Part shown: positions 47,465-57,662 of the stretch, one piece after another
Layout of the letters: each line of letters opens with the position of its first letter
How positions within the stretch are numbered: the stretch's first letter is position 1
Origin: Paraburkholderia hospita
GTDB lineage: Bacteria > Pseudomonadota > Gammaproteobacteria > Burkholderiales > Burkholderiaceae
Assembly: GCF_002902965.1 (NCBI RefSeq)
Contig: NZ_CP026106.1
Coordinates: 1,364,001 to 1,428,000 of the forward strand
Length of the DNA: 64,000 nt
Reading direction: 5' to 3'
Program-made: the position numbers and the translations under genes
Notes under the pieces: generated by a model
What the model was told of the DNA's origin: nothing
The model's database searches: none
Seen by the model: only the letters and a program-made list of their open reading frames with translations

Positions 47465-48835
47465 TCATTGCAGCATGAACGTCTCATACTCCAGCGAATC
47501 GAGCTTGCGGTCGAGCAGATAAAGACTCGCGAGCACGACGAGCAGCAGCGAACCTGCAAATCCGTAGCCGTAGTAACCAGGGTTCAACGACAGCGTGATC
47601 GCCGTGAACACCACGTTCGAAGCGACGAACGTACCCACCAGCAACAGCACGATCTTGCGCTTGTCGAGATAGAAGAACACATTGATCGTGCCCATGAACA
47701 CGACCTGCATGCTGGCCGCGATCACGTCGATATACAGCAGCGGCAGATACAGCGTTGATATCTGCAGCCATTGAAGCAGGATCGTGCCCGCCGCGAACAG
47801 CATCATCGCGGCGATTGCCTGCACTTTCATGATCTCCCAGATGCCGTTGCGCAACGCTTCGACCATCGCATTGCGCATGCGCTCGATATGCTGCAACGAT
47901 GCGCCTTCGCGCACGGCATCGTAGAACGCGTCGTAGTATTCGACGAAGTCCGTTTCGATGCGCATCAGAAATACGGCCATGCCCGGAATGATCGCGAGAT
48001 ACGCGAGAAACACGGGAATGTCGTAAATGATCGATGCGCGCAGCGGACCGATCACCGGCTGTCCCGTGCCGGGTGAATACCAGAACATGAACTTGTCCGC
48101 CCAGATGCCGAGGTTATACAGAAAGCCCGTGAGCATCAGCGAAGGGTAACGGTATTGCTTGCGGAACATCTCGAACGAGATGAAATGGTCGCTGCGATAG
48201 TCGCGATAGATCAGCGCGAGCAGGCCCACCAGCAGCACCGTCTGGCCGATCACGAAGCCCGACAGCAAGCCCGTCAGGCCGAAGCGGTTCAGCGAGAGCG
48301 CCGCGCCCGTCGTCACCGCATAGCCGATAAAGAACACGACGATGATCGACATGTACTGCTTCATGCCCGACAGGAAGATCGTCGCGATCCAGATGTTACC
48401 CATCACGACGAAGCCCGCGAGCATCAACAGTCGATAGGCGGCCGTCTGCTGCGGAAACAGAAAGACGACAGCGAGCCCGCCGAGCACAGTCGAAGCGACC
48501 GTGACGATGAACATCACCGCATGAAAATTCGGCAGCACGAGATCGCGGCGCTTTTCGAAAAGCCGGTCTGATGTGAAGCGCGTGTACGCAAGCTGCAACG
48601 GCCCCGTCAACACGAGCGACAGCGAGATCAGATACGTGACCGACACCTGGAATTGCGTGATCAATCCCGTGGGCAACACGAACGGAATGCTGAGCACGCC
48701 GATCAGCAGAATGCCGACGATCGACAGCACCCACGGCCCCGCGCCGATCAGGCCAGCGTACGTATAAGCCTGCATCAGCCCCAGCAGCGTATTGCGCCGG
48801 AGCATCTTGCGCAGTTCGAAACCAATGCCTGCCAT
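47465..48835 (-). CDS. pelG: PelG, Pel polysaccharide inner-membrane flippase/channel
   Basis: The 456-residue protein has about 12 membrane segments of the polysaccharide transporter (MATE-like) type and the PelG start AGIGFELRKMLRRNTLLGLM. Further marks are YSPGTGQPVIGPLRASIIYD and LYLPLLYIDVIAASMQVVF. It moves the Pel chain across the inner membrane with PelD and PelE. It begins 16 bp after pelF and is the last gene of the operon. Confidence 0.93.
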   Translation of the reverse strand: MAGIGFELRKMLRRNTLLGLMQAYTYAGLIGAGPWVLSIVGILLIGVLSIPFVLPTGLITQFQVSVTYLISLSLVLTGPLQLAYTRFTSDRLFEKRRDLVLPNFHAVMFIVTVASTVLGGLAVVFLFPQQTAAYRLLMLAGFVVMGNIWIATIFLSGMKQYMSIIVVFFIGYAVTTGAALSLNRFGLTGLLSGFVIGQTVLLVGLLALIYRDYRSDHFISFEMFRKQYRYPSLMLTGFLYNLGIWADKFMFWYSPGTGQPVIGPLRASIIYDIPVFLAYLAIIPGMAVFLMRIETDFVEYYDAFYDAVREGASLQHIERMRNAMVEALRNGIWEIMKVQAIAAMMLFAAGTILLQWLQISTLYLPLLYIDVIAASMQVVFMGTINVFFYLDKRKIVLLLVGTFVASNVVFTAITLSLNPGYYGYGFAGSLLLVVLASLYLLDRKLDSLEYETFMLQ

Positions 48836-48851
48836 GGTCGCGTGTTCCCGT

Positions 48852-50438
48852 TCAGTGAGGCATCTGCATCAGAAGATCGGCTTCCGATGCGGGTGGATCG
48901 GCGAGATCGGCCTGCGCGGTGAGCCGCGCATACAGATCGCGATACGAGCCGACCATCTGGTCCTGCGTGTAATAGCGCTCGACGCGCGCAATGCCCGCCT
49001 GTTGCGCGGCGCGCCAGTTGTCTTCGTCGAGCAGATCGAGCGCGGCTTCGGCGAGCGCGCGCGGATCGGCGATCTGTACGACGCGGCCCGCCGCGCCGAG
49101 CGCCGCGTCGTCGCCATCCAGCCCATAGATCAGTTGACGGCACGAGCCCACGTCCGTCGTGACGGACGGCACGCCCGCCGCGAAGCCTTCGAGCACGACG
49201 AGCGGCAGCGCCTCCGAAATCGAGCTGAGCACGAGCACGCCGCATTTCGGCAGCAATTCGTCAATCTTCTGGAATCCGAGAAACTTCACCTTGTCGTTCA
49301 AGCCGAGGCTCTCGACGAGCGCATGGCATTCGGCCGCATACGACGGGTCCTCGTTTTCCGGGCCGGCAATCCACGCTTCGGCATCGGGCATGCGGCGCAC
49401 CACGGTCAGCATCGCGCGGATGAAGGTCTTGATGTCCTTGATCGGCACCACGCGGCCGATCAGGCACAACGTCTTCGGCACACCGGCGGCGCGCTGCGCG
49501 CGTAAAGGCGCGAGCTTCGGCAGATTCACGCCGTTCGGAATGTTGGCCGTTTTCGCTTCGGGCGCGCCGTCGATGATCTGCCGCCGGCGATTGCCTTCAT
49601 AGAGCGCGATGATGTCCTCAGCCGCGTCGTAGCACACATGGCCGAGTGTTTCGAAGAAGCGCACCCACAGGTCGCGGAAATAGCCGATCTGCGACACGTC
49701 GCGCTCGAAGATGCTGCGGTTGTCGCGTATCCATTCGCTTTGGAACAGGTCGATCTTGCGTTCCTTCGTATAGATGCCGTGCTCCGACACGAGCAAGGGC
49801 CGCGCATGGCGATAGCGCGCGAGCGCGCCGAGAAAGCCCGCATAGCCCGTCGATACCGTATGGAACATCTTCACCCGCGGCAAACCCTCGGCGATCTTCG
49901 CGAGCTGCCACAGCGGCTTGTGCATGATCCGCATGGTCCAGAAGTAATCGACGAACGACGGGTCCGTGCAGAACTGCCGGTACTGGTCGGTCAGATAGTG
50001 CCAGGCTTCCTTCGAATAGAGAAACGCGTCTTCGCCCAATGCTCCGCCGGGGCGCAAGTCGTTCAGCATGTCCTTGAGCATGCGGCCCGCCGCGTGGCGC
50101 ATCGCCGGGTTGCGCAATGCGTCGTGCAGATGCGCGGAGCGCATGAACGCGGCCGCGTCGCCGCGCTGCTTGTTCACCAGCGGCGGCGGCGCGAAATCGT
50201 ACAGATAGTGGTTCTCCAGATGCACGACGTTGTCGGGCAGCGCGTACTGCATCTTCGGATAGTCCTGCGGACGGCTGCCGAGAAAGCACAGCGCGAACGA
50301 ATATTCGGGAAACGCGCGGATGACCTGATTGACCCAGCTCGACACGCCGCCGCTCACATAGGGGAACGTGCCTTCGAGCAGCAGGGCGATATCGGCGGAA
50401 TCCGCGTGCGGCAGTGACGGCTTTTTAGATGAAAACAT
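48852..50438 (-). CDS. pelF: PelF, Pel glycosyltransferase (GT4 family)
   Basis: The 528-residue cytosolic GT-B enzyme starts with IALLLEGTFPYVSGGVSSWV, the PelF signature, and has the EX7E motif Glu409/Glu417 in ISEALPLVVLEGFA and a LCLIGRVVPIKDIKTFIRA donor domain. It uses UDP-GalNAc/GlcNAc-type donors to build Pel. ATG 50438 lies 10 bp after pelE. The frame is open upstream to 50780 but that part overlaps pelE and is a shadow. Confidence 0.94.
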   Translation of the reverse strand: MFSSKKPSLPHADSADIALLLEGTFPYVSGGVSSWVNQVIRAFPEYSFALCFLGSRPQDYPKMQYALPDNVVHLENHYLYDFAPPPLVNKQRGDAAAFMRSAHLHDALRNPAMRHAAGRMLKDMLNDLRPGGALGEDAFLYSKEAWHYLTDQYRQFCTDPSFVDYFWTMRIMHKPLWQLAKIAEGLPRVKMFHTVSTGYAGFLGALARYRHARPLLVSEHGIYTKERKIDLFQSEWIRDNRSIFERDVSQIGYFRDLWVRFFETLGHVCYDAAEDIIALYEGNRRRQIIDGAPEAKTANIPNGVNLPKLAPLRAQRAAGVPKTLCLIGRVVPIKDIKTFIRAMLTVVRRMPDAEAWIAGPENEDPSYAAECHALVESLGLNDKVKFLGFQKIDELLPKCGVLVLSSISEALPLVVLEGFAAGVPSVTTDVGSCRQLIYGLDGDDAALGAAGRVVQIADPRALAEAALDLLDEDNWRAAQQAGIARVERYYTQDQMVGSYRDLYARLTAQADLADPPASEADLLMQMPH

Positions 50439-50448
50439 GAGGGCGGCC

Positions 50449-51618
50449 TCAGATGGAGCGGGGCTGCGCGGCGCCCGGGCCGCGCGGCTTCCAGAAGTCG
50501 AGGACGGCCGCCAGCGTCGGCGTCGCGGCGCGGTTGTCCATTTCGGCCAGCAGCTTGCGCACGCGCGCGAAATCGCGGCGCAGGTAAGCCGTTTCGGCGA
50601 GCCAGGGCAGCATGCGCTCGCGCGGGAAGCCGCAATCGATCGCACGTTGCAGCATCGTGTCCGCGCCGTCGAGATCGAGTCGCGCGATGGCAAGACGGCC
50701 GCGCAGACGCCACAGCGCCGCGTCGTTCGGATCGTGTTCGAGCGCGGCGGCCGCAAAGCCGTCGGCCTGGTCGGCGGCATTGCGGTACACGTCGCCCGTC
50801 ACGAGATTTTCGTAGATCAGTTCGCTGTACAGCTGCGCGAGCGTCCTGTTCGCGTGCGCGCGCTCCGCATCGCTCAATTCGGGATGCACCTTCACATCGA
50901 GCTTCGGACGTTCGACGAGTATTTGCTGCGTGAGCGTTTTCTCGCGGTTGTCGAGAATGCCGTACGCGAGCAGGCGGATATCGTCGAGCGGATCGGCGAG
51001 CATGCCTTGCAGCAGCGGCGAGACGGTGCGTGCGGGCATCGTCTGCATCGCGAGCAGGGCGGTCATGCGAAACGACGTGCCCGCTTCCGCGTTCTGCAAC
51101 TCGGCCTTCAGGCGCGCGCCGCGCCCATACGACACGGTGCCGATCAGATTCGCGGCGAACTCGGGTTCCTCGACGAGCACGACGGGCAACTGCGCGCGTG
51201 GCCGTGGCAACGCGGCGGCAATCGCGAGCGCGCCGATCGAGCAAAGCATCCCGCCGAAAGGCACCGCGAAGTTCAGAAACCATAACGACGCGAGCAGTCC
51301 CACGCGCGGCAGCCGGTAGCGCGCGGGCATCATCTCCGCGAGACCGAGCGACGTCGCGAGCGCGGCGCAGGCCTGCACGAGCAGGCATAGCAGCAGGGTC
51401 TGCGTGTTCAGATGTGCGCCGGCTTGCAGCGTCGACACGTCTGTGTTGACGAGACCGCCGAGCCATTCGGCAGACGTGTCGGGCGTGCTGCGTGTGGCGA
51501 TCATGAAGACGGCGATCTGCAACGCAAGCCCGAGCGCGACGAGCAGCACGCCGACCAACGTCACGCGCGCGCCCGCAGGGCGGTTTCGATCGGTTGTGAC
51601 GCCGTCAGAAGCGGACAT
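50449..51618 (-). CDS. pelE: PelE, inner-membrane TPR protein
   Basis: The 389-residue protein has two N-terminal membrane parts (about 20-42 and 72-135) followed by a TPR-like soluble domain (LAQLYSELIYENLVTGDVYR, DPNDAALWRLRGRLAIARLD). This is the layout of PelE, which joins PelD and PelG in the inner-membrane complex. Its ATG at 51618 overlaps the pelD end by 14 bases, showing tight coupling. Confidence 0.88.
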   Translation of the reverse strand: MSASDGVTTDRNRPAGARVTLVGVLLVALGLALQIAVFMIATRSTPDTSAEWLGGLVNTDVSTLQAGAHLNTQTLLLCLLVQACAALATSLGLAEMMPARYRLPRVGLLASLWFLNFAVPFGGMLCSIGALAIAAALPRPRAQLPVVLVEEPEFAANLIGTVSYGRGARLKAELQNAEAGTSFRMTALLAMQTMPARTVSPLLQGMLADPLDDIRLLAYGILDNREKTLTQQILVERPKLDVKVHPELSDAERAHANRTLAQLYSELIYENLVTGDVYRNAADQADGFAAAALEHDPNDAALWRLRGRLAIARLDLDGADTMLQRAIDCGFPRERMLPWLAETAYLRRDFARVRKLLAEMDNRAATPTLAAVLDFWKPRGPGAAQPRSI

Positions 51619-53083
51619 CGCAGCGCTCCAGCAGGCGCCGCAGGGCGGCGATGGGTTCGTCGGCGGACACGGTCATCGAATGCACGGCGACACGCGCCGC
51701 TTCGAAGTCGACGCCGTATTGCGCACGCAGATTCTCTTCGATCCGCAACAGATAGCCGTCGACGGCACTGTCGCCCGACAGCGGCATCAGCGTGAGCACC
51801 ACGCGATGCCGTTCGTCGCGCAACGGCCACTGCACATCGAGCGCGCGGCGTGTGCGCAGCACATGTTCGTACAGCGTCGTGCTGCGTTCGTCGTTATGAA
51901 ACACGAGCGCGACGATCGACGACTGGACCTGCGTGTCGCGCTTCAGATGCACGAGCCGCGCATAGTCGAGCGCGAAGGTGTGCGGGCAAGTGGGGAAGGC
52001 GGTGAGCGTGTCGCGCGTGATGACGGCGTGCTGCACGCCGTCCGCATAGAAGTTGCAGAGAACAAGCAGGAACTGCAGGTTGTCGCGCGTGAGCGCGAGA
52101 AACGGCATGCGCTCGACGGCAAGCACGCCGACAGGATTCTTCTGCGCATCGATCAGCGGCACGACGGCGACATAGCGGCTCAGCGACATGTCCTGATTCG
52201 CTTTCGATTCGACATGTACCAGCGTGTGCGTTTCGAGCGCTTCGCGCACGAGGGGATCGTCGGGATCGAACGCCGATGGCGCGCCAATCGATGCCCCCGC
52301 AGCCGTCGCCGGCTTGCCGCCGCGCCACGCATGCACGCTCGCGCTTTCGATTTGGCAGGCTTGCGCGGCCGCTTCGAGAAACGGTTGCGCGCCGCGCAGA
52401 TCGACGACGCCTTGCTGTGCCTCAGTCGGTTCCTGATTGAGGATCACGGTGCGCAGCCGCGCCAGCGAATCGCGCAGCGTGGCGGGGCGTCCGAGCAGAT
52501 CCTGTTCGAGCCGTTCGTGCGAGATGCGCAGCATGAACTGGTTGCGCGTGAGAATGGACAGGCGTTCGGCTAGATAGTCGTTGGCGATGCGGCCTTGCCG
52601 CAGGCGCGTGATCCAGATGTCGCCGAATTGCCCGCACAGCATCGTGACGACGAAGCCGCCAAGGAAGAAGCTCACGGGAAAGAGCCGCGTGTGCGGCGTC
52701 TCGATCAACGCACGCGCGAGCGAAATGGGCGCGGACGCGCCGCTATACCCGGGGTACAACACGTACCACGAAGCCAGCAGGATCAGCCCGGAAAACACCC
52801 CCGCAATCGATCCATAACGCAGCGCGATCACGAGCGGCACGATCCAGATCCAGCCGAAGCCGCTTTGGACCAACAGCGGATCGGTGTGATCGAAGGCCCA
52901 GCAGATGGCAATCGTGATCAGCGTTGCGACGATCGTTTCGAGCGCGGCGATCGTGCGCCGCCGCGCGGAACCGCGCGGCGGCGCGATCACGCGGGCCCAC
53001 CAGGAGCCCGCGCCGACGCTTTGCGCCTCGCGGCGTCGACGCCGCCCGGGCGGCGCGGAGTGTTCGTTAGCCTGCGTGTTCAT
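51605..53083 (-). CDS. pelD: PelD, c-di-GMP receptor of the Pel complex
   Basis: The 492-residue protein has an arginine-rich N-terminus, about four membrane helices (residues 45-155), a GAF domain (about 195-350) and a degenerate GGDEF domain. The RxxD inhibitory-site motif RALD (Arg413-Asp416) is kept in the place where PelD binds c-di-GMP, while the GGDEF signature is absent. It thus should switch Pel export on when c-di-GMP is high. ATG 53083 has AAGGCG upstream. Confidence 0.92.
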   Translation of the reverse strand: MNTQANEHSAPPGRRRRREAQSVGAGSWWARVIAPPRGSARRRTIAALETIVATLITIAICWAFDHTDPLLVQSGFGWIWIVPLVIALRYGSIAGVFSGLILLASWYVLYPGYSGASAPISLARALIETPHTRLFPVSFFLGGFVVTMLCGQFGDIWITRLRQGRIANDYLAERLSILTRNQFMLRISHERLEQDLLGRPATLRDSLARLRTVILNQEPTEAQQGVVDLRGAQPFLEAAAQACQIESASVHAWRGGKPATAAGASIGAPSAFDPDDPLVREALETHTLVHVESKANQDMSLSRYVAVVPLIDAQKNPVGVLAVERMPFLALTRDNLQFLLVLCNFYADGVQHAVITRDTLTAFPTCPHTFALDYARLVHLKRDTQVQSSIVALVFHNDERSTTLYEHVLRTRRALDVQWPLRDERHRVVLTLMPLSGDSAVDGYLLRIEENLRAQYGVDFEAARVAVHSMTVSADEPIAALRRLLERCDVRF

Positions 53084-53141
53084 GGCGTTCGCCTTAAATC
53101 GAAGCCAGCTTCGATGATAGTCGTGCGGAGCAGGGCATGCG

Positions 53142-53693
53142 TCACCGCGCGAGCGGCGACAGCAGATCGCGCTCCAGCTTCTGCGCAACGCCCGACACGG
53201 CATCGCGGCTCCAGCCGGTGCGGCTGCCCGTGCCCGTCCACACGACCTTGCCCGTCTGCACGTCGAGCACATCGAAGGTGAGGCCCACGGCCGGCTCGCC
53301 GTCCACGCCGACCTTGTAGCGCCATTCGTTGACGGCACCCGTCAGCGCATAGCGCGCGTTCTGCTGGCGCGCCCAGTTCAGCGCGTTCTGCTGCGCGTCC
53401 GGTTTCGCGGCGTCGAACAGCGTTTCGTCGTCGGCGCTCGCCGGATAGCGCGACAGATTCGTGAAGCCGTACGACGCCAGCAGGCTCTGTGCAATCGACG
53501 CCGCACGCTGCCCCGCCTGCGGCGTCTCGGTGTTGTTCGCGATAGGCAGGATCGCGAGGCTGTCGGTCTTCGCGATCGCGGGCGGCGCGCTGCGATCGAC
53601 GACGGCGCAGCCCGCGAGCGTAAGCGCCATCAACGCCAACGCTGATGCGAACAACGTCGACGCGCGTGCGCGAAGGTTCTTGCTGTGGTCCAT
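53142..53693 (-). CDS. pelC: PelC, outer-membrane lipoprotein
   Basis: The 183-residue protein has a lipoprotein signal with lipobox LAGC (Cys29) and the PelC body DSLAILPIANNTETPQAGQR, ARYALTGAVNEWRYK and GSRTGWSRDAVSGVAQKLER. PelC forms a 12-mer ring on the periplasmic face of the outer membrane and guides Pel to PelB. ATG 53693 has GAGGAG upstream and lies 21 bp after pelB. Confidence 0.93.
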   Translation of the reverse strand: MDHSKNLRARASTLFASALALMALTLAGCAVVDRSAPPAIAKTDSLAILPIANNTETPQAGQRAASIAQSLLASYGFTNLSRYPASADDETLFDAAKPDAQQNALNWARQQNARYALTGAVNEWRYKVGVDGEPAVGLTFDVLDVQTGKVVWTGTGSRTGWSRDAVSGVAQKLERDLLSPLAR

Positions 53694-53714
53694 GTCATTC
53701 TCCTCAAAGGCTCT

Positions 53715-56700
53715 TCAATACAGATACCGATAGCGCATGCCGACTTCCTTCACGGAAGTCGAATGATTCGACGAGACGCCTTGATACGCGCCGTACAGCA
53801 GCATCTGATCGTTGCCGAACACGCTGCCCGCCACGCCGAGTTCAGCCTGGCCCGACCAGCCCGCGCGCGAGTCGCGGATCGGGCCGCCCGCGAATATCGG
53901 CCGCCATCCTTTCGAATACTGCTCGGGCAGATCGTCGCCGAATGAAAACAGCAGGCCGCCTTGCGTGAAGGTCTGCGGCATGAAGGACGCGGCCGTGAAC
54001 GGCGTGTTCTCGGGCAGCAGCACGCGCAGCGGGTCGCCCGGCGTGCCCGTCGCGTTGTACTGGCCGTGCGCGAAGACGGCGCGGATCGTGTAGTCGGGGT
54101 AATCGGCCTTGATCTTGTAGCCGATGTTCGCTTCGACGAGACTGCCGTTGCCGAGGTACGAGCGGTCCTGGCCGTGAAAGCGCGCGTACTCGTAGCGTGC
54201 GCCGCCGAACCAGTGCGGATCGAGCCGGTAGTTGAAGCCGAGCGTGGCGAGGTCCTTGGTGCCTCCCACGGTCAGTTGCGTCGATTCCGTCGCGGCCTGG
54301 TTGTAGCCGAGCGCATAGGTCAGCGTGAGGCGTTGCGTGACGTTGTACGTGCCTTCGACGCGTGCCGTCGTGAAGTCTTCGAGCGCATTGCGGCGGCCTA
54401 GCGTGACGTGCTCTTCGTCGTATTGGCCCTTGTGGCCATAGATCGCCTCGGCGAGCCGGTCGTGTTTCGGCGCGTAGGCGAGCTGCGAGCCGTCCACGGT
54501 CTGGTCGCGCTGCTGGTAGCGAAACTGCAGGTTCTGCGAGGGTGTGAGACGCACGCTGCCCGTCGCGGATTCCTCGGTGAAGCGCAGCGACCCCTGATCG
54601 ACATAGCGGAATGCGCCCGCCAACGCCTGCGCATTGCTGAGCAGTTGCTCGCGCGCCATCGCCTGCATCACTTCGTCGTTGGGCTGGCGCGTGAGCGAGT
54701 CGACCGCGCTGGTTTGCGCGGCGGACGTGCGGCCCGTGAGCGCCTGCGCATCGACGCGTGTCTGCCTCGGAATCAGATCGGGCAGCGTGTCGAGCAGGCG
54801 CGACAGTTCGTTGACGTCGCCGTCGTTGATCGCGAGTTGTGCTTCGGCGTAGATGGGACGCTGGCTGTCGTCGATATATTGCTTTTCCAGCCAGGCGCGC
54901 TCCATGTCCGACGCCTCTTCGTTCTGCGCCCAGGAAATGGCCGCCTCGCGCGCGATGGCCGAATAGAGGCGCTGACTCTTGCGGATCTCGTCCTGCTTCG
55001 CGGGCGGCAACTGGCCGATGTCGCCAAGCTCGGACGCGGCCGTCTGGTTGTCGCCGGCGCCGTTGCGATCGGCGCGCAGCAGGTCGATCAACACCGCGCG
55101 CGAGCGGTCGCCGCTCGCGTACAGCTGCGTGAGCGCGACATAGCGGCCGCGCAGATCGTCCTGCTCGGCGGCGGGCAACGCCGCTGCTTTCGACGGAACG
55201 CGCCGGCGGCGCGCCAGTTCGAGCCAGACCTGCTTGCGCACGCGCCATGCTTCATCGACGCGGCCGTTCAGTTCCAGTGCGTCGGCGAACGTGAGACGCC
55301 ACAACGGGCTTTGCTGCGCTTGCGCGGCCTGCTTGTGCAGGTAGTGCAGGGCTTTACGCCCATCGCCGATCCGCAACCATGCCGCGCCGTACGCGGGCCA
55401 TAGCTGCGGATCGCTCTCCGCGTCGCCCGCATGACGGCGCAGAGCGGCGAGCAGGGCGGCATCCGTGCCGCGCTCGTTCAGCACCCAGATGTAGGCCGCG
55501 CGCGCTTCCGAGTTGTTCGGATCGAGAGCGGCAGCGCGTTCGATGTCGCGCAGCGCGGCATCGTTGGCGCCGGTCTGCCGTTCGTATTCGGCGCGTGCGA
55601 GCAGGAACGTGGCTGACTGCTCGGCGGCCGTGAGTTGCTCGGGCGTGAGGGACGCGAGCAGGATCCTGATGCGGCCCCACGCGTGCGCGCGCTGATAGCC
55701 GTACAACGCTTCCGACAGCATGCGCGGCGGGCCGCCATGACGATACGCGTATTCCGCGAGGCGGCCCGCGTCGAGTGGCGAGTCGTTGAAGAAGTTCGTC
55801 ATCGCCTCGTAGTCTTGCGCGTCGGCTTTGCCGCCCGCGATCAACTGGCGATAGCCAAGTCTCGCATCGCGCGTGTCCTGGTTCGAGTCGGCAAGCAGCG
55901 AGTAGAAGCGCCAGAATTCATCGTTCGATGCGGGCGCGCCGCGCTTCGCTTCATTCATCGCGGCGAGCGCTGCGTCGAACTGCGTGCGCGTATACAGCAT
56001 CGTGCCGATCTTCAATCCGTAGGCTGCGTTCGGCCCGTATTCGTGTTCGAGATCGCGCCATGTGCGTAGCGCGAGATCGTCGTCGCCCTTGCGTTCGGCG
56101 ACTTGCGCGTAACGTTCCATGGTCTGGCGGCGCAACGGGCCATTGAAGCGCGTGCGTAGAAAGCTCAACGCGGAATCGGGATCGGCGATGCGTTCGTACG
56201 AGAAGACGACGGCATCGAGCAGCTTCAGATTACCCGGCTGCTGGTCGGCCTGGTGCAGCGTGACGGCGAGCATCGCGGTGTTGTCGTTGAGTCCGGGCGC
56301 GAGACGCGCGACCTTCTTCCAGTCGTCGTCGGTGCCGCGCATCTTCGCGATGGTGACGTAGTTGGCGAGCGCAATGTCCTGACGCCGGTTCCACTCAGCG
56401 ACTTGCGCGAGACGCTCGCGCCATGGGATCGACTGCGGATCGCGGTCGACGGCCGTTTGCGCGATGCGCTGCGCGTTCGTGACGTCGCCGTTCGCGAGGA
56501 ACACGCGATACGCGAGTTCATAATCGGACGCGGTTGCGTCGCTCGCGGGCGTCGGGGTCGGGGTCGGGGTCGGCGGGACAGCAGCGGGTGCTGTCGTCGC
56601 AATGCGTACGACGTGGGCTGTGGTTTGAGTGGTGGAAGCGTTGCTCAGCGCACGACGCAGCGCCGTGCTGCGCGAAACGTGCGGGCGATACCACGCAGCG

Positions 56701-57662
56701 CGCAGCCACACGCCGCGCGTCGTGCGATGCTCGACGGTGCCTGGGTCCGCCTCGCGCTTTGGCGCGAACGACGCCCGCCGCGCAAGCGCCTGCTCATGAT
56801 CCAGCGCGGACATCTTCATCAATCGCTTCACGTACTTCGACGCCAGATCGGGACGCCCCGCAGCCAACGCGAGATTGGCGAGAAAGCGCAGCGTTTCAGG
56901 ATCGTCGGCAAGATCGCCGATATGCTGGTCGGCCGCCTGCATCGTCGCCGGCATGTCGTTGCCCGATTGCAGCGCGCGCAAACCGGCAATGAACGCGGCA
57001 CGCTTCTCGTCAAGCGTGGTGGCTTGCGCTTGTACCGCGAACCACGCGTCGGCGGCGGCGCGATGCTGCTGGTTCCCCTGTTGCGTTTGCGCGAGCTCGG
57101 CCAGCCACTTGCGCGCATGCTCCCGATCGGACTGCGCGAGCAGCGTGTAGTAGCGCGCGGCGAGATCGTTGTCATTCAACCCGCGCGCCTGCTGGGCGAG
57201 CATCTTCAATTGCTCGATGTCCCACTTGTAGTTGAGTGCTTCGTGCAGCAGCGCATCGAGTTCGCGAATGCGCGCGGGCCGCGCCGGGTCGTTCGGTTTC
57301 AGCGAATACAGTCGTTGCTGCGCGAGCGACACGCGAATGGCCAGCGCGCTTTGCCGTGCGTTCGCATCGTTGGAGCGCGACAGACGGTCGAGGATGCGCG
57401 TCGCATCCGAGATGCGCTGCCCCTTCAGGTATTCACGCGTAAGCTCGGAGAGTACTTCCGCGTTGTTCGGATCGACGCGCAGCCAGGCTTCCAGATAGGC
57501 GATCGTGAGACTGTCGACCTTGGCGCCTTCGAGCAGCCGCGATTCGATCCTCTCGCGCGGAAAGGCGAGCGCCAGCATCACGCCGACCAGCAGGCCGAGC
57601 ACGAGAATCACGGCGGGCGAAAAGAGCCGCTGCCGCTCAGGTGTCGCAGGCGACGTCGACAT
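53715..57662 (-). CDS. pelB: PelB, outer-membrane Pel porin with TPR scaffold
   Basis: The 1315-residue protein has one N-terminal membrane helix (about 15-34), a very long array of TPR-type helices in the periplasm (about 50-880), and a C-terminal beta-barrel (about 1000-1315) with alternating strands such as ITSDLGYNQ-like repeats and the ending VGMRYRYLY. It forms the Pel exit pore and binds PelA and PelC. It starts inside the last 26 bases of pelA. Confidence 0.93.
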   Translation of the reverse strand: MSTSPATPERQRLFSPAVILVLGLLVGVMLALAFPRERIESRLLEGAKVDSLTIAYLEAWLRVDPNNAEVLSELTREYLKGQRISDATRILDRLSRSNDANARQSALAIRVSLAQQRLYSLKPNDPARPARIRELDALLHEALNYKWDIEQLKMLAQQARGLNDNDLAARYYTLLAQSDREHARKWLAELAQTQQGNQQHRAAADAWFAVQAQATTLDEKRAAFIAGLRALQSGNDMPATMQAADQHIGDLADDPETLRFLANLALAAGRPDLASKYVKRLMKMSALDHEQALARRASFAPKREADPGTVEHRTTRGVWLRAAWYRPHVSRSTALRRALSNASTTQTTAHVVRIATTAPAAVPPTPTPTPTPASDATASDYELAYRVFLANGDVTNAQRIAQTAVDRDPQSIPWRERLAQVAEWNRRQDIALANYVTIAKMRGTDDDWKKVARLAPGLNDNTAMLAVTLHQADQQPGNLKLLDAVVFSYERIADPDSALSFLRTRFNGPLRRQTMERYAQVAERKGDDDLALRTWRDLEHEYGPNAAYGLKIGTMLYTRTQFDAALAAMNEAKRGAPASNDEFWRFYSLLADSNQDTRDARLGYRQLIAGGKADAQDYEAMTNFFNDSPLDAGRLAEYAYRHGGPPRMLSEALYGYQRAHAWGRIRILLASLTPEQLTAAEQSATFLLARAEYERQTGANDAALRDIERAAALDPNNSEARAAYIWVLNERGTDAALLAALRRHAGDAESDPQLWPAYGAAWLRIGDGRKALHYLHKQAAQAQQSPLWRLTFADALELNGRVDEAWRVRKQVWLELARRRRVPSKAAALPAAEQDDLRGRYVALTQLYASGDRSRAVLIDLLRADRNGAGDNQTAASELGDIGQLPPAKQDEIRKSQRLYSAIAREAAISWAQNEEASDMERAWLEKQYIDDSQRPIYAEAQLAINDGDVNELSRLLDTLPDLIPRQTRVDAQALTGRTSAAQTSAVDSLTRQPNDEVMQAMAREQLLSNAQALAGAFRYVDQGSLRFTEESATGSVRLTPSQNLQFRYQQRDQTVDGSQLAYAPKHDRLAEAIYGHKGQYDEEHVTLGRRNALEDFTTARVEGTYNVTQRLTLTYALGYNQAATESTQLTVGGTKDLATLGFNYRLDPHWFGGARYEYARFHGQDRSYLGNGSLVEANIGYKIKADYPDYTIRAVFAHGQYNATGTPGDPLRVLLPENTPFTAASFMPQTFTQGGLLFSFGDDLPEQYSKGWRPIFAGGPIRDSRAGWSGQAELGVAGSVFGNDQMLLYGAYQGVSSNHSTSVKEVGMRYRYLY